Assembly (NCBI GenBank): GCA_027943245.1
Contig: JANDJZ010000483.1
Location: 1 to 25,000 of the forward strand
Length of the DNA: 25,000 bases
DNA from: Acanthamoeba sp. SK_2022b
Lineage: Eukaryota > Discosea > Longamoebia > Acanthamoebidae
Direction: 5' to 3'
The notes beneath the pieces are model-generated. The model did not search any database. It worked only from the letters and a program-made list of their open reading frames with translations, and was not told the origin of the DNA. Of this stretch, positions 10,377 to 19,132 are shown one piece after another; positions within the stretch are counted from its first letter, which is position 1, and each line of letters begins with the position of its first letter. The translations under genes and the position numbers were made by a program.

Positions 10377-10482
10377 GGTGCGAGGTGCAAGGCAAGAGGC
10401 AAGAGGCAAGAGGTGCGAGGCACAAGGCAAGAGGTGAGAGGCAAGAGGAGCAAGGTGAGAGGTGAGAGGTGAGAGGCACAAG
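10377..10482. repeat. 7-bp purine-rich tandem repeat (GAGGYRA-like)
   Basis: About 14 imperfect copies of units such as GAGGCAA and GAGGTGA run directly up to the first recognisable integrase codons, marking the 5' truncation point of the copia relic. Confidence 0.85.
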
Positions 10483-10912
10483 GATCATGGAGATGGTCTG
10501 TGCCATGCTCAAGGGCGCTGGGCTGCCTCCATTCTTGTGGGCTGAGGCGCTCTCCTATGCCACCACCATCCTCAACACAGCCCCCACCAAGGCAAATGAG
10601 AACCAGTCCCTGTTCAAGTGTTGGACTGGGAGTCCACCTCACCTTGCACACTTACCACGGTCCACCACACCTTGCGCACACAAATTTGGTGCCCAGGTCT
10701 ACCTGCACATCCCTCAGCAGCTCTGCAACAAGCTCACCAACACTGGCCGGCCTGTGTGCTACCTTGGGCCCACTCTCAATCCCACACACTTTTGTGTGTG
10801 GTTGTTGGGCTTGTGCACAGTGACTGTTTCTAGGAATGTCACCTTTCTGGTGAAGCCCTGCTGCTGCTGTCTCGCCTGCTGCCCCTACAGCCAGCATGGG
10901 CGACCCTACTGA
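10483..10912 (+). pseudogene. Copia integrase, C-terminal fragment
   Basis: The frame contains MEMVCAMLKGAGLPPFLWAE and, further on, FGAQVYLHIP, both standard in the C-terminal part of copia integrases just after the catalytic Glu. The HHCC zinc domain and the first catalytic Asp residues are not present upstream. The frame stops at 10910; the stretch 10913-11180 corresponds to the variable integrase-RT linker. Confidence 0.88.
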
Positions 10913-11179
10913 GCAGTCTCCAGCCACAGCCAACAATCCAGGCCAGTCAGGTGAACCAGTGGAGCATCCAGACAACAGCAACAAGCCTACTGGCCATCTG
11001 CCTGTTGAGATGGATGGCTACCCCCTACCACAAGAAAGCCCACTGTCCCACAATGGGGGGGAGGAGGCAGTACCCTTTCTCTTTGCATGCCAGTCAACCA
11101 ACAACATCATCAACAGGGCAGGTGACAGGGCAGGGCAGGTGACGAGGCTCAAGTCAAGGCACCCATCATCACTCCAACC

Positions 11180-12052
11180 ATGGCAGTTCCTCAACCAACT
11201 CAAATGAGCAAGTGCCAGGTGAAGAAGAGGATCAGGCTCATTGAAACCTGCCTCACTCATGCCATGACCACCATTGAGGAGAGCGTGGTCACTCCAACTT
11301 CACTCAAGGAGGCCATGGAGCTGCCTGAAGCTGCACACTGGCTTAAGGCTGCCCAGGACAAGTTCAACGCCCTTTGGCAGAACGACACCTTTGAGCTTGT
11401 CAATCTGTCAATTGGGAGGAAGGCCCTTGAGAGCAAGATGATTTTCAAGCTCAAGCTACATGCCAATGGGGCTCCAGAGTGGTTCAAGGCCAGGATCATT
11501 GTCCAGGGGTTCAACCAGCAGCCTGGTGAGGACTACTTCACGACCTACGCCCCAGGCTCCACTACAACATGCTCTGCTACATCCTTGCTCTTGCCATCCT
11601 GCTGGATCTTGAGATCCACCAAATGGACATTGACTCAGTCTTTCTTCAGGCTGATCTTGACAAGGCCATCTACATCAAGCAGCCAGCCAGCTTCATTGAT
11701 GCCCAGCCCCAACAAGGTCTGGCGCCTGAAGGAGAGCCTTTATGGCCTCAAACAGGCGCCATTGGTGTGGAATAACCTGATCAACCAGCACCTCAAGAGC
11801 AAGGGCTTCCAGCCACTTGAGGCTGACCCCTGCATCTACATCTGCTGGGAGGGCCACAAAATTGCCATCATCACACTCTATATAGATGACACCATCATTG
11901 TCATGCATCCAGAGCTCCTTGCACAGACCAAGGCTGTCCTCAAGGAGAGGTTCCCAATGAAGGATCTGGAGGAGCCAACCTCCATCCTCAGCATTGAGAT
12001 CATTCAAGACTGGGCCAAGGGACACTCCAGCTCAGGCAGGGCAGCCACATAG
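11180..12052 (+). pseudogene. Copia reverse transcriptase, frameshifted
   Basis: The copia RT N-terminal blocks are clear (LKEAMELPEAAHWLKAAQDK, NDTFELVNL, KARIIVQGFNQQPGEDYF). After YAP near 11550 the conserved reading continues in another frame (DLEIHQMDIDSVFLQADLDK) and returns near 11705 to RLKESLYGLKQAPLVW. The catalytic YxDD motif is intact as YIDD at about 11881-11892. The compensating frameshifts plus a stop at 12050 make it a relic. Confidence 0.92.
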
Positions 12053-12066
12053 CCGCAATCCTGAAG

Positions 12067-12725
12067 ATGGCCAACATGTCTGAGTGCACTGCTGTCTCTA
12101 CTCCTCTTCCAGTCAGCATCCACCTCAAGAAGGTGGAGCAAATGAGTCATGAGGACTCTCTGCTGCCCTACAGGAAGATTGTTGGCGCCCTCCTCTACGT
12201 GGCCTGCTCCACTCAGTGGGACATTGGCTTTGCTGTGGCCTACCTGTGCCACTTCTCCAGTGGCTGGGATCAGAGCCACTGGAAAGCACTCAAGCACCTC
12301 CTGCACTAACTTCATGGCAGCTGCCACAAGATGATCACCTACAACAAGTGCTACTACAGTGGACCTGCTTCTCTCATCCCCACTGGCTACTTGAATGCTG
12401 ACTGGGCCAGCAACTGTGATGACAGAAAATTGATCTCTGGCAATGTCTTTCTCCTGGAGCTCAAGGAAGCAGAAGTGTGTCACAACCTCAACCTGCGAGG
12501 CTGAACTCTACATGCTGTCCCTGATGGTCCAGCAGGCCCTATACTACCAGTGCTACCTGGAGGCTTTCAAGATTCCCACCACTCTGCCTGTCATGATCTA
12601 CTGTGACAGCCAGAGCACGCTCACTGTGGCTGAACAAGAGCAGAAGCAGTCCTTTCATCCAAACCTAAAGCACCTCTCAATCTGCCATCTACACATCACA
12701 GACAATGTCAACCAGGGCCACATTC
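12067..12725 (+). pseudogene. Copia RNase H region, broken
   Basis: Blocks typical of the copia RT tail and RNase H follow one another in shifting frames: YRKIVGALLYVACSTQWDIG, then a stop at 12307, YLNADWASNCDDRKLISGN, then FSWSSRKQKCVTTSTCEAEL and VMIYCDSQSTL. The Asp and Glu residues of the RNase H active site can be seen. The expected C-terminal end (the ADxxTK region) is missing because the LTR begins first. Confidence 0.88.
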
Positions 12726-12853
12726 TGTTGGAGTCAAGTCATGACTCCTCTCTTCAGCATTTCTCCCTTCATTTTCTTTCACGCCTCTATGTGCACATTC
12801 CTTTTATGTACCTCTATGGTACCCTCAATAAACATCTTCTTTCTCATCCAACT
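12726..12853 (+). repeat. Short copia LTR (about 128 bp)
   Basis: It begins TGTTGGA and ends TCCAACT, an imperfect inverted repeat of the kind that bounds copia LTRs. It contains an AATAAA at about 12827-12832. It is followed at once by a primer binding site and then gag, as a 5' LTR should be. I find no second copy elsewhere in the window, so the boundaries are inferred from the ends and from the primer binding site. It could be shared by two tandem elements or be the 5' LTR of the downstream one. Confidence 0.65.
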
Positions 12854-12866
12854 GGTTATGGGCCCA
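12854..12866 (+). promoter_or_regulatory. Primer binding site matching the anticodon stem-loop of initiator tRNA-Met
   Basis: GGTTATGGGCCCA is the exact complement of the conserved anticodon-loop segment of eukaryotic initiator tRNA-Met (UGGGCCCAUAACC). Drosophila copia and yeast Ty5 prime reverse transcription from a cleaved half of this tRNA in the same way. It abuts the LTR end, as required. Confidence 0.8.
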
Positions 12867-12912
12867 CAAGCCTGCCTGTAAATCAACAACTTGAAGAGTT
12901 TCTACACCAAGC

Positions 12913-14491
12913 ATGTCCCTCAAGGATACAACTGTCTATGACAAGCTCAAGGCCAACAATTGGGAGGAATGGGAGCAAAACACTCTCAATCTCCTCAACA
13001 CAAAACATCTTCAAGAGTACACTGAGGTCAACTATGGTCCAGCCATAGAATGCACCAAGGAGTACCATCACCTGCGCCAACAAGAGGTTCTTAATTTGGC
13101 CATTTCTTCTTCCTCCCCCTCATCTTCCTCCAGTAAGGACTCCACGCCATCAATTGAGGGCAAGAAAGCTACCACCATTATCAAGAAAGCCTCTGACAAG
13201 GTTATGGACCTCATGGTGACTATCAACCTTCTACACTCTGTGAAGGGAGATGGCATGCCAGAGCAAGTCCAGTGACTCAAGATTGAGCTGGCCACCACAA
13301 GAGAGAAGGTCACTGCCCACACACACACACTTCTCTCAGCCTCTGTCAGCAAAGGCCTCAAGAGCTACGTGCAGGCAGTGATGAAGGGCAAGCCAAATCC
13401 CTATGTGCTCTGGCACGCCCTCAAGGACTGCTTCCACAACAAGTTGCTCAACCTGCAGGCAAATCTGCGGTGATTCAACCTTGCCTGCAAGGAGAGTGAT
13501 GAACACATGATGGACTACATCATGCATCTACAACAGCTATGACTCCAGGCATCCACGCCTACCAGCCCCATCAGCAGCAACACCTTCCTTGCACAACTAC
13601 AGGCCAGCCTACCTAGCAAGTTCAACACCACCCAAAGCACCATTGCGAGCTATCTCAAGTCACATGGCACCATCAACACCCAGACCATTGACCACATCTG
13701 TGCAATCCTACTAGACCACAAGGTTGTTCTTGAGAACCTCCATGCTGCTGACTCTTCCACTCTGGACCAACACACCCAGTTCCAGCCATTGAGACCACGA
13801 TTGTCCTCACACTCCCAAGTTGCTACCACAGCACAACAACACACGCTACACCCAGCATGACAGCACATCACATCAACCTTTGACGTCCTCACACAACATG
13901 GATCAATACTGCATGTTCCATCAGGCCCCTGGCCACACACTTGCCAACTGCAATGCTGCCCAGGCCGTCAAGGCCTGTGAAGCCCCCACCAACAAGAGCA
14001 GAGACACAGGGAAGTGTAGTAATAGATGGCGTCAGACAAAGAGCAATGGCCTTGCCACTGTCTCCACGACAGCCTCTGCTGAGACTGTGCATGCCATGCA
14101 CCCTTCAAGCTCCTCTCCTGCCAGCGTTGCCTCCCTGTCTGCTGCTGCTGCAGATGCGCAGTGGCCAACAGAAGACTACAATAGTGACAACTGCCTCAAG
14201 GTCTCCAATCGCATGCAAGCTGCAGCACCTGCGCCCACACCTCTTCCCCCTCTACCACACAAACCCTTTCCAGCCCCCATTGTGGACACAGGGTGCACAC
14301 TGCACCTCACAGGACACTTACAGCTCCTGCACAAGTTTGTCCCGCATTCTCTGCGCAGCATCAGTGTTGCCAATAACAACAAGGCTGATGTGTCATCCCA
14401 GTTATCCTGCCCTATGCTTACTCAGCTGTTGATTCCTCCCAGCTCTCCTGCTCTGAAGCCAATAGCTCAGAGCGCAACTGGCCCAGCTTGA
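12913..14491 (+). pseudogene. Copia gag-protease of a second element, decayed
   Basis: The frame starts at ATG 12913 with a copia gag N-terminal region (KLKANNWEEWEQNTLNLL). It stays in one frame to 13858 with three in-frame TGA codons (13273, 13471, 13540). A frameshift then leads to a CCHC-like knuckle, C-x2-H-x4-H-x4-C (CMFHQAPGHTLANC, about 13909-13950). The retroviral-type aspartic protease motif VDTGCTLHLTG follows at about 14280-14312. Coding traces fade after 14530 with no integrase, RT or 3' LTR, so this copy is 3'-truncated. Confidence 0.88.
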
Positions 14492-15830
14492 AGAGCACAC
14501 TGGACTGCTGCATGTGGTAAGAGCTTGCCTGATGTCCTTTCAATAGTATTGGAAGAGGAGCATGTCATCTCTGTGCCTGCTGAGGAGGCCACGCCTAAGT
14601 GTTGCAGTAAGTGAGAACAGAATGGTATACACCTCAGCTTTCAAATAATGCGTACACCAGCTGTTCCACAAACAGGAGGTGGAAGCAGTGGCCAAGTGGA
14701 ACACCTGCATGGCAGAGGAACACTAACTCTTCAAGGGTGATCAAAAGGTGGGCCCCTTGTTTGTACTGCCAAGCACATGTCCACATGTGCGTGCGTTTGT
14801 ATGATTATGAAATAGGCTGATGTGAATGGTGATGGTGGTGACTGATCTTCCATTTTTTGTATCATTCTTTTGAGCTGTGCAGCTTGGTTTTACTTTGTTG
14901 TTTTTTCTGTACAACTGGTGCTTGTTGTTCCAGTGAGATGGGTGTGCAAATAAAAATAGTTGCAGACTGTACAATCTTGTTTTGCAGGGATGAAGGAAAG
15001 GTGAGCTTTGTGCTGGTCAATGGAAGAGTGTTGGGGACTCCTGACTTTATTGAAGGCGCTTATTACAAATGCCCACAGCTGTCCACACACACGCATTTTG
15101 CTGTGTTTTGTCTTCATGTGTTGAATATGCTGACCACACGCCCAAAGCCATTCTTGACATGAGCACAAGCTGAGGCCAACTCCCTGTTGTAGCTCTGTTG
15201 CTCCTGAGTGAGGGTTTGTGCACCTTCAAGACGAGCTGAGTGACCCTTAGGGAGTGAAAGTGTTGTGATGAATTTGAGACTGTGAAAGCCTGTTTTGGCC
15301 ATAGGAGAAGTGGTTGTTGGCAAGGACCAATGCTCCTTTGAGCTTGGTCTCAAGGAAGTCTTGTTGAAGCTTGAGGAAGCTCTCCATTGAGGATCTTGGG
15401 CGAGTACCCACCCCACAGCACATGAAACTGGCTGTGCACGTTGCTCAGCACCATGAAATGCTGGCTGGGGGAAGAGAGGAGTTGAGCTTGTAGCTCCACA
15501 CAGGGTTCTTCTATGAGACTCAATTCACTCCACTAAGAAGGTCAAGCTCACAGGTGGTCAAGTTGCCCAATTGAGCCATGGTTTGTGCCCACTCCTTGTG
15601 GACAATGTGCTTGCCCCAAAGAGGAGGCTCCTTGGCAACAACAAAGGCAATGATTGAGTGAAGGACCTGTGTGGGAATCCTCTTCTCTACTTGCTGTGTA
15701 ACTTGCTGCTTGGTGCGACTCATGGTGTAATGGTGTAATGCAGAAATCATGTCAGCCTTGGTTTTTATTGTGTTCTCTGTAGTGTATGTTTTACTGTGTT
15801 TTTCATTGGGATGTACACCTCAGTTGGATC
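14492..15830. other. CpG-poor relic DNA without a recognisable gene
   Basis: About 1.3 kb of CpG-poor sequence. Short coding traces appear on the minus strand between about 15750 and 15114 (for example ATG at about 15722 into SRTKQQVTQQVEKRIPTQVL) but they are broken by several stops and match no family I know. A small tandem repeat of TGGTGTAA lies near 15723-15738. CpG content rises sharply after about 15826. Confidence 0.4.
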
Positions 15831-15857
15831 GCTGCACGGGCAAAAGGCGTGTGAAGT

Positions 15858-18605
15858 TTGTGGGTACAGCTGGTGGAGAGCAGTCCGTGCTCCTCAGCTA
15901 GGTGCCCAGGGAAGCTTACCGTTGTTCAAGGCTCACGAGTAGGTCTCGTGTGCATGCTGATGACTGAGTGCTCAAAATGCACACAAAAGGCCAAGCACTC
16001 AAGTGTCCCCACCACCACCAGTTGCCGACCTGGTGTGACACGAGGGAGAGTGCCATTAGCATTCAATCTTGAAGCGGTCGCAGCAGAGGTACTCAACGGA
16101 GGGCGACACACGAAGCACATGCATCAGCAGTGGTCACGACGCCAGGTGGGACTCTGCCCAGCAACCTGGCGAGCCATGGAGGGTCGTGTACTCGTCCAAG
16201 TGAAGGCAGTGGCCAAGCGCTCGTGTGAGGAGCTGGTCACCTCATATCTCAGCCAGAAGCCTGAGGATGTGCACCTTGTGCTGCGCGGCGACTTCGGCTG
16301 GTCCCAGCGGCGGAGTGCGAGCGCAGGCGTGTATGTCCTCATCGATGCTAGCACTGGAAAGGTCCTCCATCAAATTGTCCTCACGAAGCGCTGCACACGC
16401 AAGATCCGTGGGAGAGAGGTCATCATCAGAAAGGGCAACTACTTCGGCACATCGAAGGGAATGGAGGGAGAAGCGTTCCGCCGCATGCTCAACTGGCTCA
16501 ACGAGAGGAAGCTGATGCCGTACTTCAAGGTCATGGTCTGCGATCAGGACAGCTCGGTCCTCTGCCAGCTGCGGGAGGACCCACGAACGAAGCATGTGCT
16601 TGTCATGCACGATCCTGGCCACACAAAGAAGAACTTCGACAAGGATCTCAGGAGGGTCTTTGGGCTCAGCAAGAGATACGAGTACCTTGCTGAACGGATC
16701 GGCCGGTGGTTCATGCGATGCCTAAAGGAGGCGCAGGCCTTCGTTGAACAGCACATGTATGAGACCAAAGAAGCAAAGGATGCAGCTTGGCTGGCTGAGT
16801 TCTGCCATCGCATGAGCTGTACCCGCACACACTACTTCAGCCTTCTCTGCTCTCTTGGGTGCCCCTGCTACACGCCAAAGGACACAGGAGTTCAGTTCCA
16901 GGCTGGTGCTGAGGAGGGGAGCAAGGATGGTGCCGAGGAGACAAGTGAGAACGACGAGGAAAGCAGCATGCACCTTGACGATGGTGAGGCAATCAAGGAG
17001 CTCCACACGGCAGAAGAGCTTGAGGAGCACGAAGAGTCAGACAATGACGAAGGGCTGGATGATGACGAAGAGTCAGATGATGAGCGGCTCTACACCACGA
17101 CCACTACAACCACCACGACCACTGCGACCACCATGACCACCACCGACGCACCAACGTCAATCTTCTCGTTGCCGAACGAGATGCTCCTGCACATCATGAA
17201 GAAGCTGACCATGCCCCAAGACTCCTTCAACTTCGCGTCCACACATCGTCACTTCTGGGCCATCTTCTGCCACAAGTAGTTTGCTCTTGATCACATCTTC
17301 GTACTCGCCAAGAAGAAGGTTACCTGCGTCAGACGATTGAGGATGACCGTGCGGTGGTGACGGCTGCCATCACTTGCATTGATTGCATCATCGAGCGTGC
17401 CAGAGAGTTCGTGCACCCGTACAACACCTGTGGGAACGAAAACATCAACCACTGTCGCACCTCTGAACTCCCTAAGTCAGTCTTCTTCGGTGCAACGTAC
17501 ACACTCCGCGCGTGGCTCTCCGTCCTTCGGCGGAATCTTGACGGTCCTGGTGCAGCACAGGCTGCCGTCTGGCATGAGCTTGGCCTTCCAGTCACGTCGA
17601 TCCTGCAGATGCGGTGGGACGAAATGGACAAGCAGCGGCACAACGCACGGAAGCGTCAGTCGTCTCAAGCAGCACACGCACGCACTCTTGAGTTAAACAA
17701 GCAGAACGGCAAGCTGCGGCAAGAAGAGCGCACAGCATCGAAGGCGAGGCGTGATGAGTACCGTTCTGGTCCAGACAAGACAGCTCTCTACACATTGGAG
17801 TCCTCCTTGTCTACCCCTCGTCGCCGCCGCCAGCCTGCACTAAGACCCTGCTGCACTCACCGCGGCCACTGCAGTTACAATGCAGGGTAAAGGGTTAACA
17901 GCTGCCCTTCGCCACTACGTCCTGGTTCTCAAGCATGCAGGTGAGACTGCTGATCAGCAGCGCGAACGGCTCCGACAGCATCTTTCAACATACCACCCAT
18001 CATCAACTGCCACCGCCGCTCCTCCTCCATCGTCAGCCGCCACCGCCGCTCCTCCTCCATCATCAGGCGCCACCGCCAGTCCTCCTCCACCATCAGCCAC
18101 CACCGCTCCTCCTCCATCATCAGGCGCCACCACCAGTCCTCGTCCACCACCAGCCACCACCGCTCCTCCTCCATCGTCAGCCATCTCCACTCCTCCATCA
18201 ACCACCACCGCCACTCCTCCATCAGCTGCTGAGCGCCGAAGAAAGAAGCCATCCCCGCATCCCTCTTCACTCACACCACAAGATGTGAAGAACGTACGAG
18301 GACTGGACTTGGAGGAGGCCATGAAGTACTTCAGCCTGCCGAACAAGGTCTCGCCGAAGGAGAAGGTCAACCAGCGGCGAGCACGTCTGCAGGCCTTGCT
18401 CAACGACCGCACAACACAGGAGCACACAGTCAGCAACGTGGGCGCACCCCAATTGACCGCGCATTCGGCCTCGGCGAGGAAGCGCCGCGCGACGGAGGCA
18501 CCACATCCTCTTGGCGATCCCGCACCCCAATCTACGGCACCTTCGGCCTCGTCGAGGAAGCACTGCCACGTTCTTCTCCCTCCGCAGGTGCCCACGCTGC
18601 AATAA
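15858..18605 (+). CDS. DDE-type (Mutator-like) transposase-like gene A with internal F-box-like insert
   Basis: Three successive frames (15858-17279, about 17321-17890, 17880-18605) look like one gene interrupted by a stop at 17277, a frameshift near 17318 and a frame change near 17885 (intron or lesion). Conserved blocks: GDFGWSQRR (first Asp, about 16290), GTSKGMEGEA, VMVCDQDSS (about 16542), HDPGHTKKNFDKDL, a Cys/His cluster near 16818-16875, and NENINH near 17435. This arrangement resembles large Mutator-like transposases found in many protists and animals; the family name is tentative. Between the Cys/His cluster and NENINH lie an acidic linker, a Thr run and an F-box-like segment. The C-terminal part is Pro/Ser/Thr-rich, with SAP-like helical pairs before and after the repeat. 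The stop TAA lies inside AATAAA (18601-18606). Confidence 0.65.
17157..17276 (+). other. F-box-like segment inside transposase A
   Basis: The encoded segment IFSLPNEMLLHIMKKLTM followed by FNFASTHRHFWAIF has the F-box pattern: LP-x-E, hydrophobic helix, then a helix with an aromatic before a hydrophobic pair. F-boxes bind SKP1 in SCF ubiquitin ligases. It is followed directly by the TAG at 17277. Confidence 0.6.
17990..18230. repeat. Minisatellite encoding a Pro/Ser/Thr/Ala tract in transposase A
   Basis: Imperfect units of about 30 bp built from CCTCCTCCATCATCAGGCG-like sequence encode a PPPSS(G/A)AT(A/T) repeat in the C-terminal part. It probably forms a flexible linker between the two SAP-like regions. 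Confidence 0.85.
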
Positions 18606-18606
18606 A
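18601..18606 (+). terminator. Poly(A) signal overlapping the stop codon of transposase A
   Basis: AATAAA contains the TAA stop (18603-18605). An AT-rich palindromic stretch follows. Confidence 0.5.
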
Positions 18607-18814
18607 GAATTTTAAATTCATGAATTTTCGTCGCACAGGCTTGATGGTCACAGCCAAAACAAGCGAAAAGACCAATTTCCTCTGTCGGATGGGCTACCAA
18701 TAGGACGATTGTGAGCAACAGAACGGCCCACCAGTGACGCATTCCCGACAAGCGGCCTTAACCAAATGCAGGTAAGCAATGTACATAGACAGTCTTCTTC
18801 GGGGTTGCCTTCAT

Positions 18815-19132
18815 TCTTTTCTTGGCCTTAGCTGTTGTCGCGTCTCCTTACTGTTCCTTCGCTTCTTCGCCTTGTTCGTCTTCGTGGCCGCCATCGCTTG
18901 CTGTCCCCCGAGCGCGCTTCCCCTTTGTCTTCTTCCTTTTCTTGGCTTTAACTGTTGTCGCCTTTCCTTCCTGGTCTTCGTCGCCGTCATCGTTCGCTGT
19001 CCCCCAAGCGCGCTTCCCCTTGGTCTTCGTACTGTTCTTGGGTTTAGCTTTTGTCGCCTTTCCTTCCTGTTCCTCCGCTTCCTCCTCTTGTTCGTCTTCG
19101 TCGCCGTCATCGTTCGCTGTCCTCCAAGCGCG
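18815..19132. repeat. Three imperfect ~100-110 bp tandem copies at the 3' end of the Crinkler-like gene
   Basis: Each copy encodes an acidic DDGDEDE-like block followed by a Lys-rich block. Copies lie at about 19022-19132, 18921-19021 and 18815-18920. The stop at 18848 falls inside the last copy, and repeat sequence continues past it. Confidence 0.75.

Larger units (their letters stand above)
10483..12725 (+). mobile_element. 5'-truncated Ty1/copia retrotransposon relic (integrase C-terminus, RT, RNase H)
   Basis: The order integrase, then reverse transcriptase, then RNase H is diagnostic of Ty1/copia. The 5' half (LTR, gag, protease, integrase catalytic core) is missing and replaced by a short tandem repeat. 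Several frameshifts and stops show it cannot encode a working polyprotein. Its RNase H frame runs directly into the LTR at 12726 and lacks the usual C-terminal end of the family. Confidence 0.9.

Noticed and set aside
10377..10482. CRISPR-like array
   Set aside because: Units are 7 bp and contiguous without spacers, in a eukaryotic, intron-bearing genome.
12913..13860. TGA read as Trp or Arg (variant genetic code)
   Set aside because: The LIN37-like gene ends at a TGA, and intact host genes have no internal TGA; decay explains the gag stops.
15114..15750. Minus-strand gene in the CpG-poor spacer
   Set aside because: Pieces are open but separated by several stops and no domain is recognisable; listed only as relic DNA.
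17935..18288. Proline/glutamine-rich overlapping frames on both strands
   Set aside because: They are alternative frames of the minisatellite; the frame ending at 18605 has the SAP-like flanks.
15858..18650. Terminal inverted repeats of transposase A
   Set aside because: I compared 15770-15850 with 18600-18780 by eye and saw no convincing inverted match.
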